This document shows positions 44,138 to 53,004 of a stretch of 64,000 nt of DNA, piece by piece. This DNA is from Mesobacillus jeotgali. Lineage in GTDB: Bacteria > Bacillota > Bacilli > Bacillales > Cytobacillaceae. The notes beneath the pieces are model-generated. The model was not told where the DNA came from and made no database searches. It worked only from the letters and a program-made list of their open reading frames with translations. Each line of letters opens with the position of its first letter. The first letter of the stretch is position 1. Location: contig NZ_CP109811.1 in assembly GCF_014856545.2 (NCBI RefSeq), forward strand, positions 1,420,001 to 1,484,000. The letters run 5' to 3'. Made by a program: the position numbers and the translations under genes.

Positions 44138-44342
44138 GATTTACATTCAAGTGGGCAAATTATAGATTTACGATTGATAATGCCTTCTAAATTATTATGT
44201 AACGATTTAAACGGCTTGGAATCTGGAAGTATGCGTGGTTCGCTGCTTTGATTCTAAATAGCCAACAGAAAAAGTTACCTAAATATTCACAAATTAAAAA
44301 TGCTTTTTGGATTAGAATAAGCTTAAAGAAAGGAAGTGGACT

Positions 44343-45251
44343 ATGTTACTTAAAAAGAGAACTGAATCAAAGGAATTGATAGTACTGCGCTACCTGAACA
44401 CACGAATGGAGTTGGCCGCAAAGGATAAATTCAATCTTGCGAATTTGGAAAAAGGGTATAGAGGGGAGATTGAATTTGATCGGGTGACTGAAAACCTCTC
44501 TGAGGAAAGGTATATAATAGATGACCTGCTACTCCAGTTAAATAATTCATATTTTCAAATTGATAAGGTAATAATCTCTGCGGGCGTCATTCATCTATTG
44601 GATGTGAAATATCACGAAGGTGATTATTACTTGGAATCGGATAAATTGTACTCCGTGAAGAGTGGCCGCGAGTTCAAGAATCCAGTCATACAATTAAAGA
44701 GAAGCGAGACACTTTTTCGCCAACTGCTTCAAAACCTCAAATTTAATTACCTCGTCCAGGCTTCTGTCGTTTTCAACAACCCTGAATTCACCCTCTACCA
44801 AGCCCCAATGGACCTGCCAATCATTTTACCAACCCAGATTAATCGCTTTTTAAGAGAACTAAACGATACTCCTTCAAAGATGGACGAAAGCCATAGATTA
44901 CTCGCCCAAAAATTGCTTTCATTACATCAGGATAAGAACCCTTTTACCAACCTACCTGAATACAATTATGAACAATTGGAAAAGGGAATGTATTGCAAGG
45001 CTTGTGGTTCTTTCAATACTGTGATTAAAAACTATGACTTAGTCTGCGGTAAATGTGGTAAACAGGAAAGGATTGATCAAGCCATTCTACGATTTATCCA
45101 AGAAATAAAAGTGCTTTTTCCTGAAATTAAAATCACTACGCAGATTATTTATGAATGGTGCCAAGCAAAAATTAGCAAGAAGACAATAACTAGAGCTTTA
45201 AAGAAGAACTATGTATCAACTGGTAGAACTTGTGATACTTATTATGAATAA
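44343..45251 (+). CDS. NERD-domain protein with C-terminal zinc ribbon
   Basis: This 302-residue protein has a NERD (nuclease-related) domain at about 36-150: 'GYRGEIEFDRVTENL', 'IDKVIISAGVIHLLDVKYHEG' and 'PVIQLKRSETLFRQLL'. The D-x-K catalytic-type motif is visible in 'LLDVKYHE'. Near 220-245 the four Cys of 'CKACGS' and 'CGKCGK' form a zinc ribbon, followed by a basic helical tail. DNA binding is likely; its role is unknown. It has GGAAGTGG before the ATG and stands alone next to the repeat array. Confidence 0.78.
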   Translation: MLLKKRTESKELIVLRYLNTRMELAAKDKFNLANLEKGYRGEIEFDRVTENLSEERYIIDDLLLQLNNSYFQIDKVIISAGVIHLLDVKYHEGDYYLESDKLYSVKSGREFKNPVIQLKRSETLFRQLLQNLKFNYLVQASVVFNNPEFTLYQAPMDLPIILPTQINRFLRELNDTPSKMDESHRLLAQKLLSLHQDKNPFTNLPEYNYEQLEKGMYCKACGSFNTVIKNYDLVCGKCGKQERIDQAILRFIQEIKVLFPEIKITTQIIYEWCQAKISKKTITRALKKNYVSTGRTCDTYYE

Positions 45252-45314
45252 TTCTATAAATCATTTCTGGTCTTATAATTGCATTTTATTACATCAATAA
45301 TTGTTATTGTACAA

Positions 45315-46668
45315 GGGTTTGGACAGGTTTCAGACGGAACAATCAGAACCTGACCGAAGTAGCCCTGTGTTCGGACAGTATTCAGGGGGAACGAGCAAAA
45401 GCTGTCTGAAGTAGCCCAGTGTTCGGACAGGTTTCAGGCGGAACAAGCAAAAGCTGTCCGAAGTAGCCCAGTGTTCGGACAGGTTTCAGGGGGAATGAGT
45501 AAAAGCTATCTGAAGTAGCCCAGTGTTCGGACAGGATTCAGGGGGAACGAGCAAAAGCTATCCGAAGTAGCTCAGTGTTCGGACAGGATTCAGGCAGAAC
45601 AAGCAAAAGCTGTCCGAAGTAGCCCAGTGTTCGGACAGGATTCAGGGGGAATAAAGCAAAAGCTGTCCGAAGTAGCCTTGTGTTCGGACAGGTTTGAGGC
45701 GGAACGAGCAAAAGCTGTCTGAAGTAGCCCTGTGTTCGGACAGGTTTGAGCAGAACAAGCAAAAGCTGTCGAAGTAGCCCTTGTTCGGACAGGTTTGAGG
45801 CAGAACAAGCAAAAGCTGTCCGAAGTAGCCCTGTGTTTGGACAGGATTGAGGCGGAACAAGCAAAGCTGTCCGAAGTAGCCCAGTGTTCGGACAGGTTTC
45901 AGGCGAAACAAGCAAAGCTGTCCGAAGTAGCCCAGTGTTCGGACAGGATTCAGGGGAACGAGCAAAAGCTGTCCGAAGTAGCCCAGTGTTCGGACAGGTT
46001 TCAGGGGAACGAGCAAAGCTGTCCGAAGTAGCCCAGTGTTCGGACAGGATTCAGGCAGAACAGCAAAGCTGTCGAAGTAGCCAGTGTTCGGACAGGTTTC
46101 AGGCGGAACAAGCAAAGCTGTCCGAAGTAGCCCAGTGTTTGGACAGGATTAAGGTGGAACAAGCAAAGCTGTCCGAGTAGCCCAGTGTTCTGACAGGTTT
46201 CAGGCGGAACAAGCAAAAGCTGTCCGAAGTAGCCCAGTGTTCGGACAGGTTCCAGGCGGAACAAGCAAAAGCTGTCCGAAGTAGCCCAGTGTTCGGACAG
46301 GTTTCAGGGGAACGAGCAAAAGCTGTCCGAAGTAGCCCAGTATTCGGACAGGTTAGAGGCAGAACAAGCAAAAGCTGTCCGAAGTAGCCCAGTGTTCGGA
46401 CAGGTTTCAGGCAGGACAGCAAAAGCTGTCCGAAGTAGCCCAGTATTCGGACAGGTTTGAGGCAGAACAGCAAAGCTGTCCGAAGTAGCCCAGTGTTCGG
46501 ACAGGATTCAGGGGGAACGAGCCAAAGCCGTCCGAAGTAGGCAAATATTCGGACAGATTTCAGGCAGAACAAGCAAAAGCCGTCCGAAGTAGGCAAATAT
46601 TCGGACAGATTTGAGGCGGAACAAGCAAAAGCTGTCCAAGTAGCCCTGTGTTCGGACAGGATTCAATC
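45315..46668. repeat. Tandem array of about 27 copies of a 52-bp unit
   Basis: The block GGACAG recurs 27 times between 45321 and 46659 at 48-53 bp spacing; the full unit is 52 bp. Each unit holds an inverted repeat CTGTCCGAA-N11-TTCGGACAG and a spacer with variants of CAGGCGGAACAAGC or CAGGGGGAACGAGC. Copies differ by single substitutions and 1-4 bp deletions, for example GCAAAAGCT versus GCAAAGCT. No stop codon occurs in any frame of the unit, so long open frames exist on both strands, but there is no ribosome site and indels break them. They are not treated as genes. The array fills the gap between two convergent genes. Confidence 0.92.
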
Positions 46669-46705
46669 AAAAGATGTTGCATCGTGTTTTTCCAGTTTCG
46701 GTACA

Positions 46706-46742
46706 ATAAAACCGCCTGAGCCAACTCCAAGAGCTCAGGCAA
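46706..46742 (-). terminator. Terminator of the permease/M1 operon
   Basis: On the minus strand GCCTGAGC and GCTCAGGC pair around a 10-nt loop, followed by GGTTTTATT. Confidence 0.7.
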
Positions 46743-46751
46743 AATCAAAAA

Positions 46752-48494
46752 CTATTCTTTTACCTCAGGTTTCAGCCATCCCTGGAAATAACCTTTTGCC
46801 TGCGGGTGGCCTGCCTTTTCAAAAATTTTGATCACATCATGCCCAGAGGCGTTTTTATTTGTATACTCGTTGACATATGTCTTCAGAGCTTTATTCACTT
46901 TTCCGGCCTTCACTAGATAGTCCAGCTCAGCGTACATATTGTAACCATGTAGATTCATCATAACGATATAATCATTGATGTTTTTAAAGTCGCTTAATGG
47001 GCTGCTTAAATACTGGCCTTCTTTTTGGATTCTTGCGATCTCGTCCTGCTGCTTTAGTTGATCTTCAGTGGAGATCTTAGCCATGTATCCTTTCTCGCCC
47101 ATATACGTTTTCAATGAATAGCTTACGAGACTTTCATTTACCCATGGTTCTTTATAACCCTGGCTTCCGACCAATCCAGAAAGCCATTGGCGGATTACAC
47201 CATCTGTCATGCTGAGAGAAGTATAGCTGTTATCTGAAAAATTGTAACCAGCAGTGAAGATCATTCCCTGGTAAGCCATTTGCGGGCTGCCTTCTCCAGT
47301 CCGGATAATGTCCAGTTCCTTATAAGGTAATGTTGAATTGAAAAACTCCTCAAAATAATCAATCGATTGGCCAGCACCCATTGCGTTCCTGTTTGCTGTT
47401 TGCTGTTTGTCAGTCGAGGGGCGGTACCAAACATTCACAAGGGTTTCATTCTGGCTCATGAATCTTTCCGTTTGATAATATTGTGTATCCAATAAGGCGA
47501 TCGAGAAATCGCGCACACCCTCTATCTTGGCGCTATACTTCTTGCTTTCACCTTTAACTTCTGTTGTCGCATTAGCTTCTTCTGCATTCGAAAGGATCTC
47601 GTATTTAGCAGGGGCTTTAATGGTTACATCATAGTCAGCTGTTTCGCTGTAAAAAGGAGTTCCAATAGGTGAATACGGATCAAGATTCCAGCCGTTTTTA
47701 TCATATACAGCCTGTAGCGGCAGGAAACTGCCAAGCCAAACTGCGGCATAATCATAGCTTGCATTGCTGTAATTCGAGGGGAGCTGGAAGTTAAATTTAA
47801 TGTCCAGTTCGGCAGTAGACTTGGCTGTCCACTTATCCATTTTAATTTCTAAAATAGTGCCTTCCACTTTAAAATCAGCATTCTGATTATCCACTTTTAT
47901 GTCTAAAATATCGATCCAGCCAGGTGATGGTGAGGGCCCACGAACGAATTCCCATTCCGGCCCATCAATCGGTTCCTTGAACTGGTTAGGGTACAGATGA
48001 AAAAAGATTTTATCCTGTTCGGAACCGGTAGTATTAGTTGTTACAACATGCAGTGTTCCCTGCAATGTTGCTTCAGTATCCAGATAGGTCAAGTCGGCCT
48101 TATATTTGACTGGCTCATGCTCCGTGTTGGTAAAGCTGTAGCTAAATAAATCTTTAGCCTCTTTTGGTTCAGTGGATGCACCAACACTTTTTTCCTCTTT
48201 GTTCGTTTTTTCATCTGCAAAAAACTCCGCATACGAAAACACACCCGCCCATAGCACGAAAGACACCGTCAATAAGGCGGTGAACACAGGCTTAGGGTAT
48301 TCTGAGATATGTTCAGAAGCCCTGATTGCGAGATTATCAATGAACCGGTAAACCTTATACCGGAGCAAAAATCCGCGGACCATCCTGAGTTTTTCACGGA
48401 TAAAGTCACTAACATACTTCTTACTTACATATTCTGTCTCTGGCTGCTCAACAACGCCTATAAGTGAAAAATTTCTGGATAAACGAGTGTCCAT
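46752..48494 (-). CDS. Membrane-anchored M1-peptidase-like pseudoenzyme
   Basis: The 580-residue product has a cytoplasmic N-terminal stretch, a membrane segment at about 68-90, and an M1 aminopeptidase-like extracytoplasmic region. The gluzincin site should read H-E-x-x-H-Q-W; here residues 431-437 are D-G-V-I-R-Q-W. Both zinc His and the catalytic Glu are gone, while the flanking 'LSGLVGSQGYKEPWVNESLVSYS' is well kept, including the third-ligand Glu. It is therefore a substrate-binding or scaffold domain and not a peptidase. Its start overlaps the upstream permease gene by 37 bp, so all three genes form one operon. Confidence 0.75.
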   Translation of the reverse strand: MDTRLSRNFSLIGVVEQPETEYVSKKYVSDFIREKLRMVRGFLLRYKVYRFIDNLAIRASEHISEYPKPVFTALLTVSFVLWAGVFSYAEFFADEKTNKEEKSVGASTEPKEAKDLFSYSFTNTEHEPVKYKADLTYLDTEATLQGTLHVVTTNTTGSEQDKIFFHLYPNQFKEPIDGPEWEFVRGPSPSPGWIDILDIKVDNQNADFKVEGTILEIKMDKWTAKSTAELDIKFNFQLPSNYSNASYDYAAVWLGSFLPLQAVYDKNGWNLDPYSPIGTPFYSETADYDVTIKAPAKYEILSNAEEANATTEVKGESKKYSAKIEGVRDFSIALLDTQYYQTERFMSQNETLVNVWYRPSTDKQQTANRNAMGAGQSIDYFEEFFNSTLPYKELDIIRTGEGSPQMAYQGMIFTAGYNFSDNSYTSLSMTDGVIRQWLSGLVGSQGYKEPWVNESLVSYSLKTYMGEKGYMAKISTEDQLKQQDEIARIQKEGQYLSSPLSDFKNINDYIVMMNLHGYNMYAELDYLVKAGKVNKALKTYVNEYTNKNASGHDVIKIFEKAGHPQAKGYFQGWLKPEVKE

Positions 48495-49615
48495 TTTGAC
48501 AGCCTGTTCGTCAGCCTTATTAGCCCTATTCCTTGCCGGAACTCGCCGGCTAAATGATCTTCAATACCTTTTTTCATCCAATTTACAATAATCGCGATAA
48601 AAGCAATGATCAAAATCGGGCTGTAGGCCATCCATGGAGCTCTTCTGATCAGCCAGAAGTTTTGCCCCGCCATTCCTGCAAGTTCGTTGGTGATCGTTCT
48701 GTATATCAGTCGAGGTGAGTCAGTTAACGCTGTCGGGTGCGGACCGCCCAAATACAATGAAAAAATACCTAGAAACGTTAACAGCTGTAAGATTGTTAGG
48801 ATTTGCTGTGTAGTTAATAACAACAAATGAGATTGGACATTTGGCCAAACATGCTTTTTCAAGGTGTGAAACTTGCTTCCGCCCATTAGTTTTGAACTTA
48901 GAACATAAGGCTGTTGCTCGATTTCATCCATCATATCAAGGATGTAATAATAGACACTTGGAAGACCAATCAGCAGCATGATAATTAATTGATATTCCAA
49001 AATGACTATTGCTGAGTATCCGGTTGGTGATGCTGCCACTGGAAGCATCAAGATAATCCCGACAAGCAATTGAGGGATATATCTGAACGGCCAAAAGAAA
49101 GCAGTGAAGTACCGTTTAAAGCTCGGGTAGAATAATGTCGTTACAAGCGCCAGTAGTGTACCAATCAAAAGGCGGGCGAGTGTGATGCCCAATATTGCGC
49201 CAAGAGTATATTTCACTCCAACAAGAACAAGGTTAACCATGCTTCGTGCACCCAAATCTGTCCCGAGCGGGAAGATTAACGACGGGGGAGCAGGCGGAGC
49301 AGCGACAAAGTTTCCATCCTCATCGAAAATAAGCGGTTCATTGCTTTCAGGCATCAGTTCTGTATTCCAGCTAATCAGGAACAATGTTACAAGTATCGCC
49401 GAACCAACCAGCATATTCCGATGTTTATGATTATTGATATAGTTAAATATTTTTACGATTATCTTCAGGACAGATTTCAGAAAAAGAAACAATCCCCTTC
49501 GTGCTTGTTGGGGACTCAGTTCTTTTGTCTCCTCGACAATCCTGGTTAGGCCATCGCTTGCTTTCGTGACAATCGACGATACCGCAGACGTGAAAATACA
49601 CTTAATCCTTTTCAT
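48458..49615 (-). CDS. Peptide-type ABC permease (OppC/DppC-like)
   Basis: The product is about 385 residues from ATG 49615, chosen for the ATGA overlap with the upstream permease and the GGGGGATGG site; a longer version would overlap by 49 bp. A hydrophilic N-terminal extension (about 60 residues) precedes 'FPLGTDLGARSMVNLVLVGV', a motif typical of OppC proteins ('GTD-GRD'). About six helices follow. The usual EAA loop is recognisable in 'VLSSKLMGGSKFHTLKKHVWPN'. No ATPase or binding protein gene accompanies it here. Confidence 0.78.
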   Translation of the reverse strand: MKRIKCIFTSAVSSIVTKASDGLTRIVEETKELSPQQARRGLFLFLKSVLKIIVKIFNYINNHKHRNMLVGSAILVTLFLISWNTELMPESNEPLIFDEDGNFVAAPPAPPSLIFPLGTDLGARSMVNLVLVGVKYTLGAILGITLARLLIGTLLALVTTLFYPSFKRYFTAFFWPFRYIPQLLVGIILMLPVAASPTGYSAIVILEYQLIIMLLIGLPSVYYYILDMMDEIEQQPYVLSSKLMGGSKFHTLKKHVWPNVQSHLLLLTTQQILTILQLLTFLGIFSLYLGGPHPTALTDSPRLIYRTITNELAGMAGQNFWLIRRAPWMAYSPILIIAFIAIIVNWMKKGIEDHLAGEFRQGIGLIRLTNRLSKWTLVYPEIFHL

Positions 49616-50499
49616 ATATCCATCCCCCGGACACTTCCAAACTTTTTGCCAATCAACCAAACAAATCTCTCCACTAGAACGACAGGAAGCATGAAAACTC
49701 CTACATAAAAGAAGATATTCACAGGAGAAGTACTATGAATCTGCAGCAGTTTATTAAGCTCCTGAATGTACCCATCAAGAACAAACATGTGTTCAACGAG
49801 TACCAGGTTTGTCAAAACCATAAAAATGATGGTCTTGAAGTGGATGGAGACTACCGGCACGATATTCCGGGTTAAATGTGAAAAAAGAAGCTGCAGCTTA
49901 GATAACCCTTTTGCCTGGCCTAAAAGGATGTATTGCTTTTCGAATTCTTCTTCCATGACCTTGATCAGGTATTGAGCAAAAAATAAGGAGGGAAGGAGAG
50001 AATTAATGATCATCGGGAAGATAATCGGCTCTTTGCCTGCCAGTCCGTACATAGTGACAAGGCGAATATTGAACTCCCTGTTGAGCATGAACAAAAACAT
50101 CTGCATCATGAAAATAACCAGCAAATCCGGAATTCCCTCAAAGAAATTCAGGATATTCTTCGCTCTGATTCGCTGTTTATGAGGAAGATTCATAAATAGA
50201 TAGGCGATCACACTTCCAATAAAAATAGTGAACAACAGACTAAAGAAAATAAGTTCAAGAGAATATGTATAGCGGTCAATAACTGTTTCCGTGTTCCAGC
50301 TTTCGAAAAATTGCCAGCTTTCTCGCTTGAAAAATTGTAAGGCAGTAGCTTCAATTGCTTTTAAGAAGCCGGATAATTGGAAACCAAGATGTGTACTCCC
50401 TGATGCACGGAAGTCAAATAGCCGGGGAAATGCCATGAAAAATATAAGACCCGAAATGGAGGTCAAAAATAAAAATGGGTAATGAATGATCTTTTTCAT
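49612..50499 (-). CDS. Peptide-type ABC permease (OppB/DppB-like)
   Basis: The 295-residue product has about six membrane helices and an EAA-like loop 'QYILLGQAKGLSKLQLLFSHLTRN'. It is the first gene of the operon; ATG is preceded by AAGGAGAAAG. It is shorter than ordinary DppB and the N-terminal motifs are diverged. Together with the next gene it could form a heterodimeric channel, but partners for energy and binding must be encoded elsewhere, if they exist. Confidence 0.72.
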   Translation of the reverse strand: MKKIIHYPFLFLTSISGLIFFMAFPRLFDFRASGSTHLGFQLSGFLKAIEATALQFFKRESWQFFESWNTETVIDRYTYSLELIFFSLLFTIFIGSVIAYLFMNLPHKQRIRAKNILNFFEGIPDLLVIFMMQMFLFMLNREFNIRLVTMYGLAGKEPIIFPMIINSLLPSLFFAQYLIKVMEEEFEKQYILLGQAKGLSKLQLLFSHLTRNIVPVVSIHFKTIIFMVLTNLVLVEHMFVLDGYIQELNKLLQIHSTSPVNIFFYVGVFMLPVVLVERFVWLIGKKFGSVRGMDI

Positions 50500-50597
50500 A
50501 CTTTCTCCTTTGGGAAATTTTTCTTTTAACTTTGACGTAGCTAAGGTATGAAAGGTTGCAAAATTTTAGAAATAATTTATTAATAATTTTGTGATAA

Positions 50598-50645
50598 TTG
50601 AAAAAATAATGTAATATAGAATATAATAAACCGACTGGATAGTTT
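50598..50645 (+). promoter_or_regulatory. Promoter and possible TetR operator upstream of the M32 gene
   Basis: TTGAAA (50598-50603), an 18-bp spacer and TATAAT (50622-50627) form a good sigma-A promoter. Directly downstream AAACCGACTGGATAGTTT (50628-50645) is an imperfect palindrome of the type bound by TetR regulators, placed where it would block transcription. A TetR gene is the second gene of the operon, so autoregulation is plausible. Confidence 0.5.
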
Positions 50646-50742
50646 ATTTAAATGTGAAGGCAGCCAAGACGATTCAACAGGAAGCCGACTTTTTTATAAA
50701 ATCAATCCATTTGGTAAAACGCATGAAAAAGGGGGAAATGGC

Positions 50743-52275
50743 ATGGAACAAAAGGTAGTGAACCAATCCATCATGTCTGCGCTCGAAAAGTTCAACGAAT
50801 TAGATGAAAAGATCTCACATTTTAATAGTATTTTAGGTTTGTTAAGCTGGGACCAAAAAGTGATTTCACCAAAAAAAGGACGTTCCATATTTGCAAATGC
50901 GAACGGAACACTTAGAACGGAAGCGTTCAAGCTGACTGTTTCTGAGGAAATGGGGGAGCTGCTTAGCACACTCACTACACCGGAAGCAGAGGAGCAACTA
51001 GAGGAAGCCTCAAAAGCCAAGGTTCGTGAACGGCTGAAATTTTACAACCGTTCAAAGAGTATACCGGCTGAAATGATTAAAGATTTCTCAGTGCTTACAT
51101 CAAAAGCAAATGATGCCTGGGAAGAGGCCAGGGAGAATAATGATTTTGATAGATATCTTCCATACCTTGAGAAGATTGTAGAGTTTAAGAGGAAAGCTGT
51201 TGAAATTTACGGTTATGAAAACCATCCATATGATGCGCTCCTCGATGAATTTGAGCCTGGCCTTACAGTTGAAAAGCTCGATCCATTGTTTGTTAAATTA
51301 AGAGAATCTAGCTCTGATTTACTTAGAAGGATTCAAGAGTCATCATACAAGCCGCCAGTAGAAATATTTGAACAGGCCTATTCAGTAGAAAAGCAAAAAG
51401 AATTCAATCGTTACATTCTGCCGCTGATCGGCTTCGATATGGAAGCTGGGAGGCTGGATGAAACGGTCCATCCTTTTGCGCAAACTGTGAATACGGGAGA
51501 TGTAAGGATTACGACGAGATACCTTGAAAATAATGTCCGCTCTGCGATTTTCGGAACGATTCATGAAGCAGGACACGGTATTTATGAGCAAAACATCAAT
51601 CCTGAATTTCAGGATTCAGTCCTTCAGGAAGGGGCTTCTTTTGGCATCCATGAATCCCAGTCACGTTTTCTTGAAAACATGGTGGGACGCAGCGAGGAGT
51701 TCTGGAAGTATTTCTATCCAAAGCTGCAGGAACATTTTCCGGAACAACTAGGAAATGTGGAATTGGATGATTTCTATCGTGCCACGAATGCTGTTCAGCC
51801 ATCCTTCATCCGGGTAGAGGCAGATGAGCTCACTTATAATCTTCATATAATGGTTCGCTATGAAATTGAGAAGGCATTGATTGCCGGGGAAATAGAGGCA
51901 AAAGATCTTCCTGGAATCTGGAACGAGAAAATGAATGACTATCTCGGCATTACACCATCAACTGACAGTGAAGGGGTCCTTCAGGATATCCACTGGTCGT
52001 TCGGAGGGCTGGGGTACTTCCCGTCATACTCTCTTGGGAATCTGTACGCAGCGCAACTCCTGCACAAAGTGAAGAAAGATTTACCAGGTTTCTATGAAAG
52101 TATTGAGCAGGGTAATTTCGCAGTGGTCCAGGACTGGTTACGGGAGAATATCCATCAGTATGGCATGCTGTATACTCCAAATGAACTGATTGTAAAAGCT
52201 ACTGGCGAAGAATTGAATGCGGATTATCTGGTACAGTACCTGGAAGAGAAATATAGCAAGGTATACAAACTATAA
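50743..52275 (+). CDS. ypwA: Metal-dependent carboxypeptidase, M32 (Taq) family
   Basis: This 510-residue enzyme has the zinc motif 'GTIHEAGHGIYEQN' (H-E-x-x-H, residues about 268-272) and the M32 signatures 'LLSWDQKV', 'HPYDALLDEFEPG', 'DVRITTRY', 'HESQSRFLENMVGRS' and 'IRVEADELTYNLHIMVRYEIE'. It removes C-terminal residues from peptides in the cytoplasm. GGGGGAAATGGC precedes the ATG. YpwA of B. subtilis has the same length. Confidence 0.92.
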   Translation: MEQKVVNQSIMSALEKFNELDEKISHFNSILGLLSWDQKVISPKKGRSIFANANGTLRTEAFKLTVSEEMGELLSTLTTPEAEEQLEEASKAKVRERLKFYNRSKSIPAEMIKDFSVLTSKANDAWEEARENNDFDRYLPYLEKIVEFKRKAVEIYGYENHPYDALLDEFEPGLTVEKLDPLFVKLRESSSDLLRRIQESSYKPPVEIFEQAYSVEKQKEFNRYILPLIGFDMEAGRLDETVHPFAQTVNTGDVRITTRYLENNVRSAIFGTIHEAGHGIYEQNINPEFQDSVLQEGASFGIHESQSRFLENMVGRSEEFWKYFYPKLQEHFPEQLGNVELDDFYRATNAVQPSFIRVEADELTYNLHIMVRYEIEKALIAGEIEAKDLPGIWNEKMNDYLGITPSTDSEGVLQDIHWSFGGLGYFPSYSLGNLYAAQLLHKVKKDLPGFYESIEQGNFAVVQDWLRENIHQYGMLYTPNELIVKATGEELNADYLVQYLEEKYSKVYKL

Positions 52276-52302
52276 TTCCAGTGAGAAAATGGGGTAAAAC
52301 AT

Positions 52303-52917
52303 ATGACGCCAATTGTTTCAGAGGAATATAAGGAAAAGAAGCGTCAGGAAATTTTGCAGAGTGCCCATGTTTGTTTTGCCGAAAAGGGGTTTGAAGCATC
52401 TACTGTTGATGATATTGTTGCCCACTCTGGCCTGAGCAAAGGGGCGATTTATAATTACTTCAAAAGTAAGGATGAAATCTATCTTGCCTTGATGGAAGGG
52501 CAAACGAATAACTCTGGGAGTGAATTTACAAAAGCGATAGCTGAGCGAAAGACAGCCTTGGATAAGCTCAATTACTTGTTTGAAGCCTACCAGGATAATG
52601 ATCCGAATGATGAAGAAAATAAGGGCCAAGCAATTGTCCATTTTGAGTTCAGATTGTATTCAACACGGAATCCAAAATTGAAGAAAGTATTGACTGATCG
52701 ATATAAGGACTTCTTTGTTTCATTGCTTACCCGGATTATCAATGAGGGGCAGATTGCTGGAGAATTCAACAAAGAGCTTGATCCTGGAATATATGCAGAC
52801 ATTTTTTGGGGGATGGTTAGTGGAGTTACCTTGCAGGCAACCATCCTTGAGGATTATCAATATAAGCATATATTAAGGGAAATGCAGACGATGTTCCTGG
52901 AAAAATTAAAACTATAA
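52303..52917 (+). CDS. TetR-family transcriptional regulator
   Basis: The 204-residue protein has an N-terminal helix-turn-helix ('GFEASTVDDIVAHSGLSKGAIYNYFKSKDEIY', seen in two parts) and a ligand-binding helical C-terminal part. It starts 27 bp after the M32 peptidase gene on the same strand, so they are co-transcribed. The possible operator at 50628-50645 suggests control of its own operon. Confidence 0.87.
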   Translation: MTPIVSEEYKEKKRQEILQSAHVCFAEKGFEASTVDDIVAHSGLSKGAIYNYFKSKDEIYLALMEGQTNNSGSEFTKAIAERKTALDKLNYLFEAYQDNDPNDEENKGQAIVHFEFRLYSTRNPKLKKVLTDRYKDFFVSLLTRIINEGQIAGEFNKELDPGIYADIFWGMVSGVTLQATILEDYQYKHILREMQTMFLEKLKL

Positions 52918-52960
52918 TTGATTAAAACCAGTGAGTTAGGTCCTCACTGGTTTTAATTTT
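52918..52960. terminator. Bidirectional terminator
   Basis: TTAAAACCAGTGAG and CTCACTGGTTTTAA are exact complements, lying between convergent tetR and antiporter genes. Confidence 0.88.
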
Positions 52961-53004
52961 GTTTCGGCAGGTACTGAAGCAATGAAATTGACGAAACAGC
53001 TACA

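Noticed and set aside
45315..46668. CRISPR array
   Set aside because: There are no unique spacers between the repeats; the whole 52-bp unit is repeated, and no cas genes are near.
45538..46748. Several long open frames on both strands across the 52-bp array (Cys/Pro- or Ser/Gln-rich proteins)
   Set aside because: The repeat unit happens to lack stop codons in several frames; there are no ribosome sites, and unit-level indels shift frames without regard to coding.
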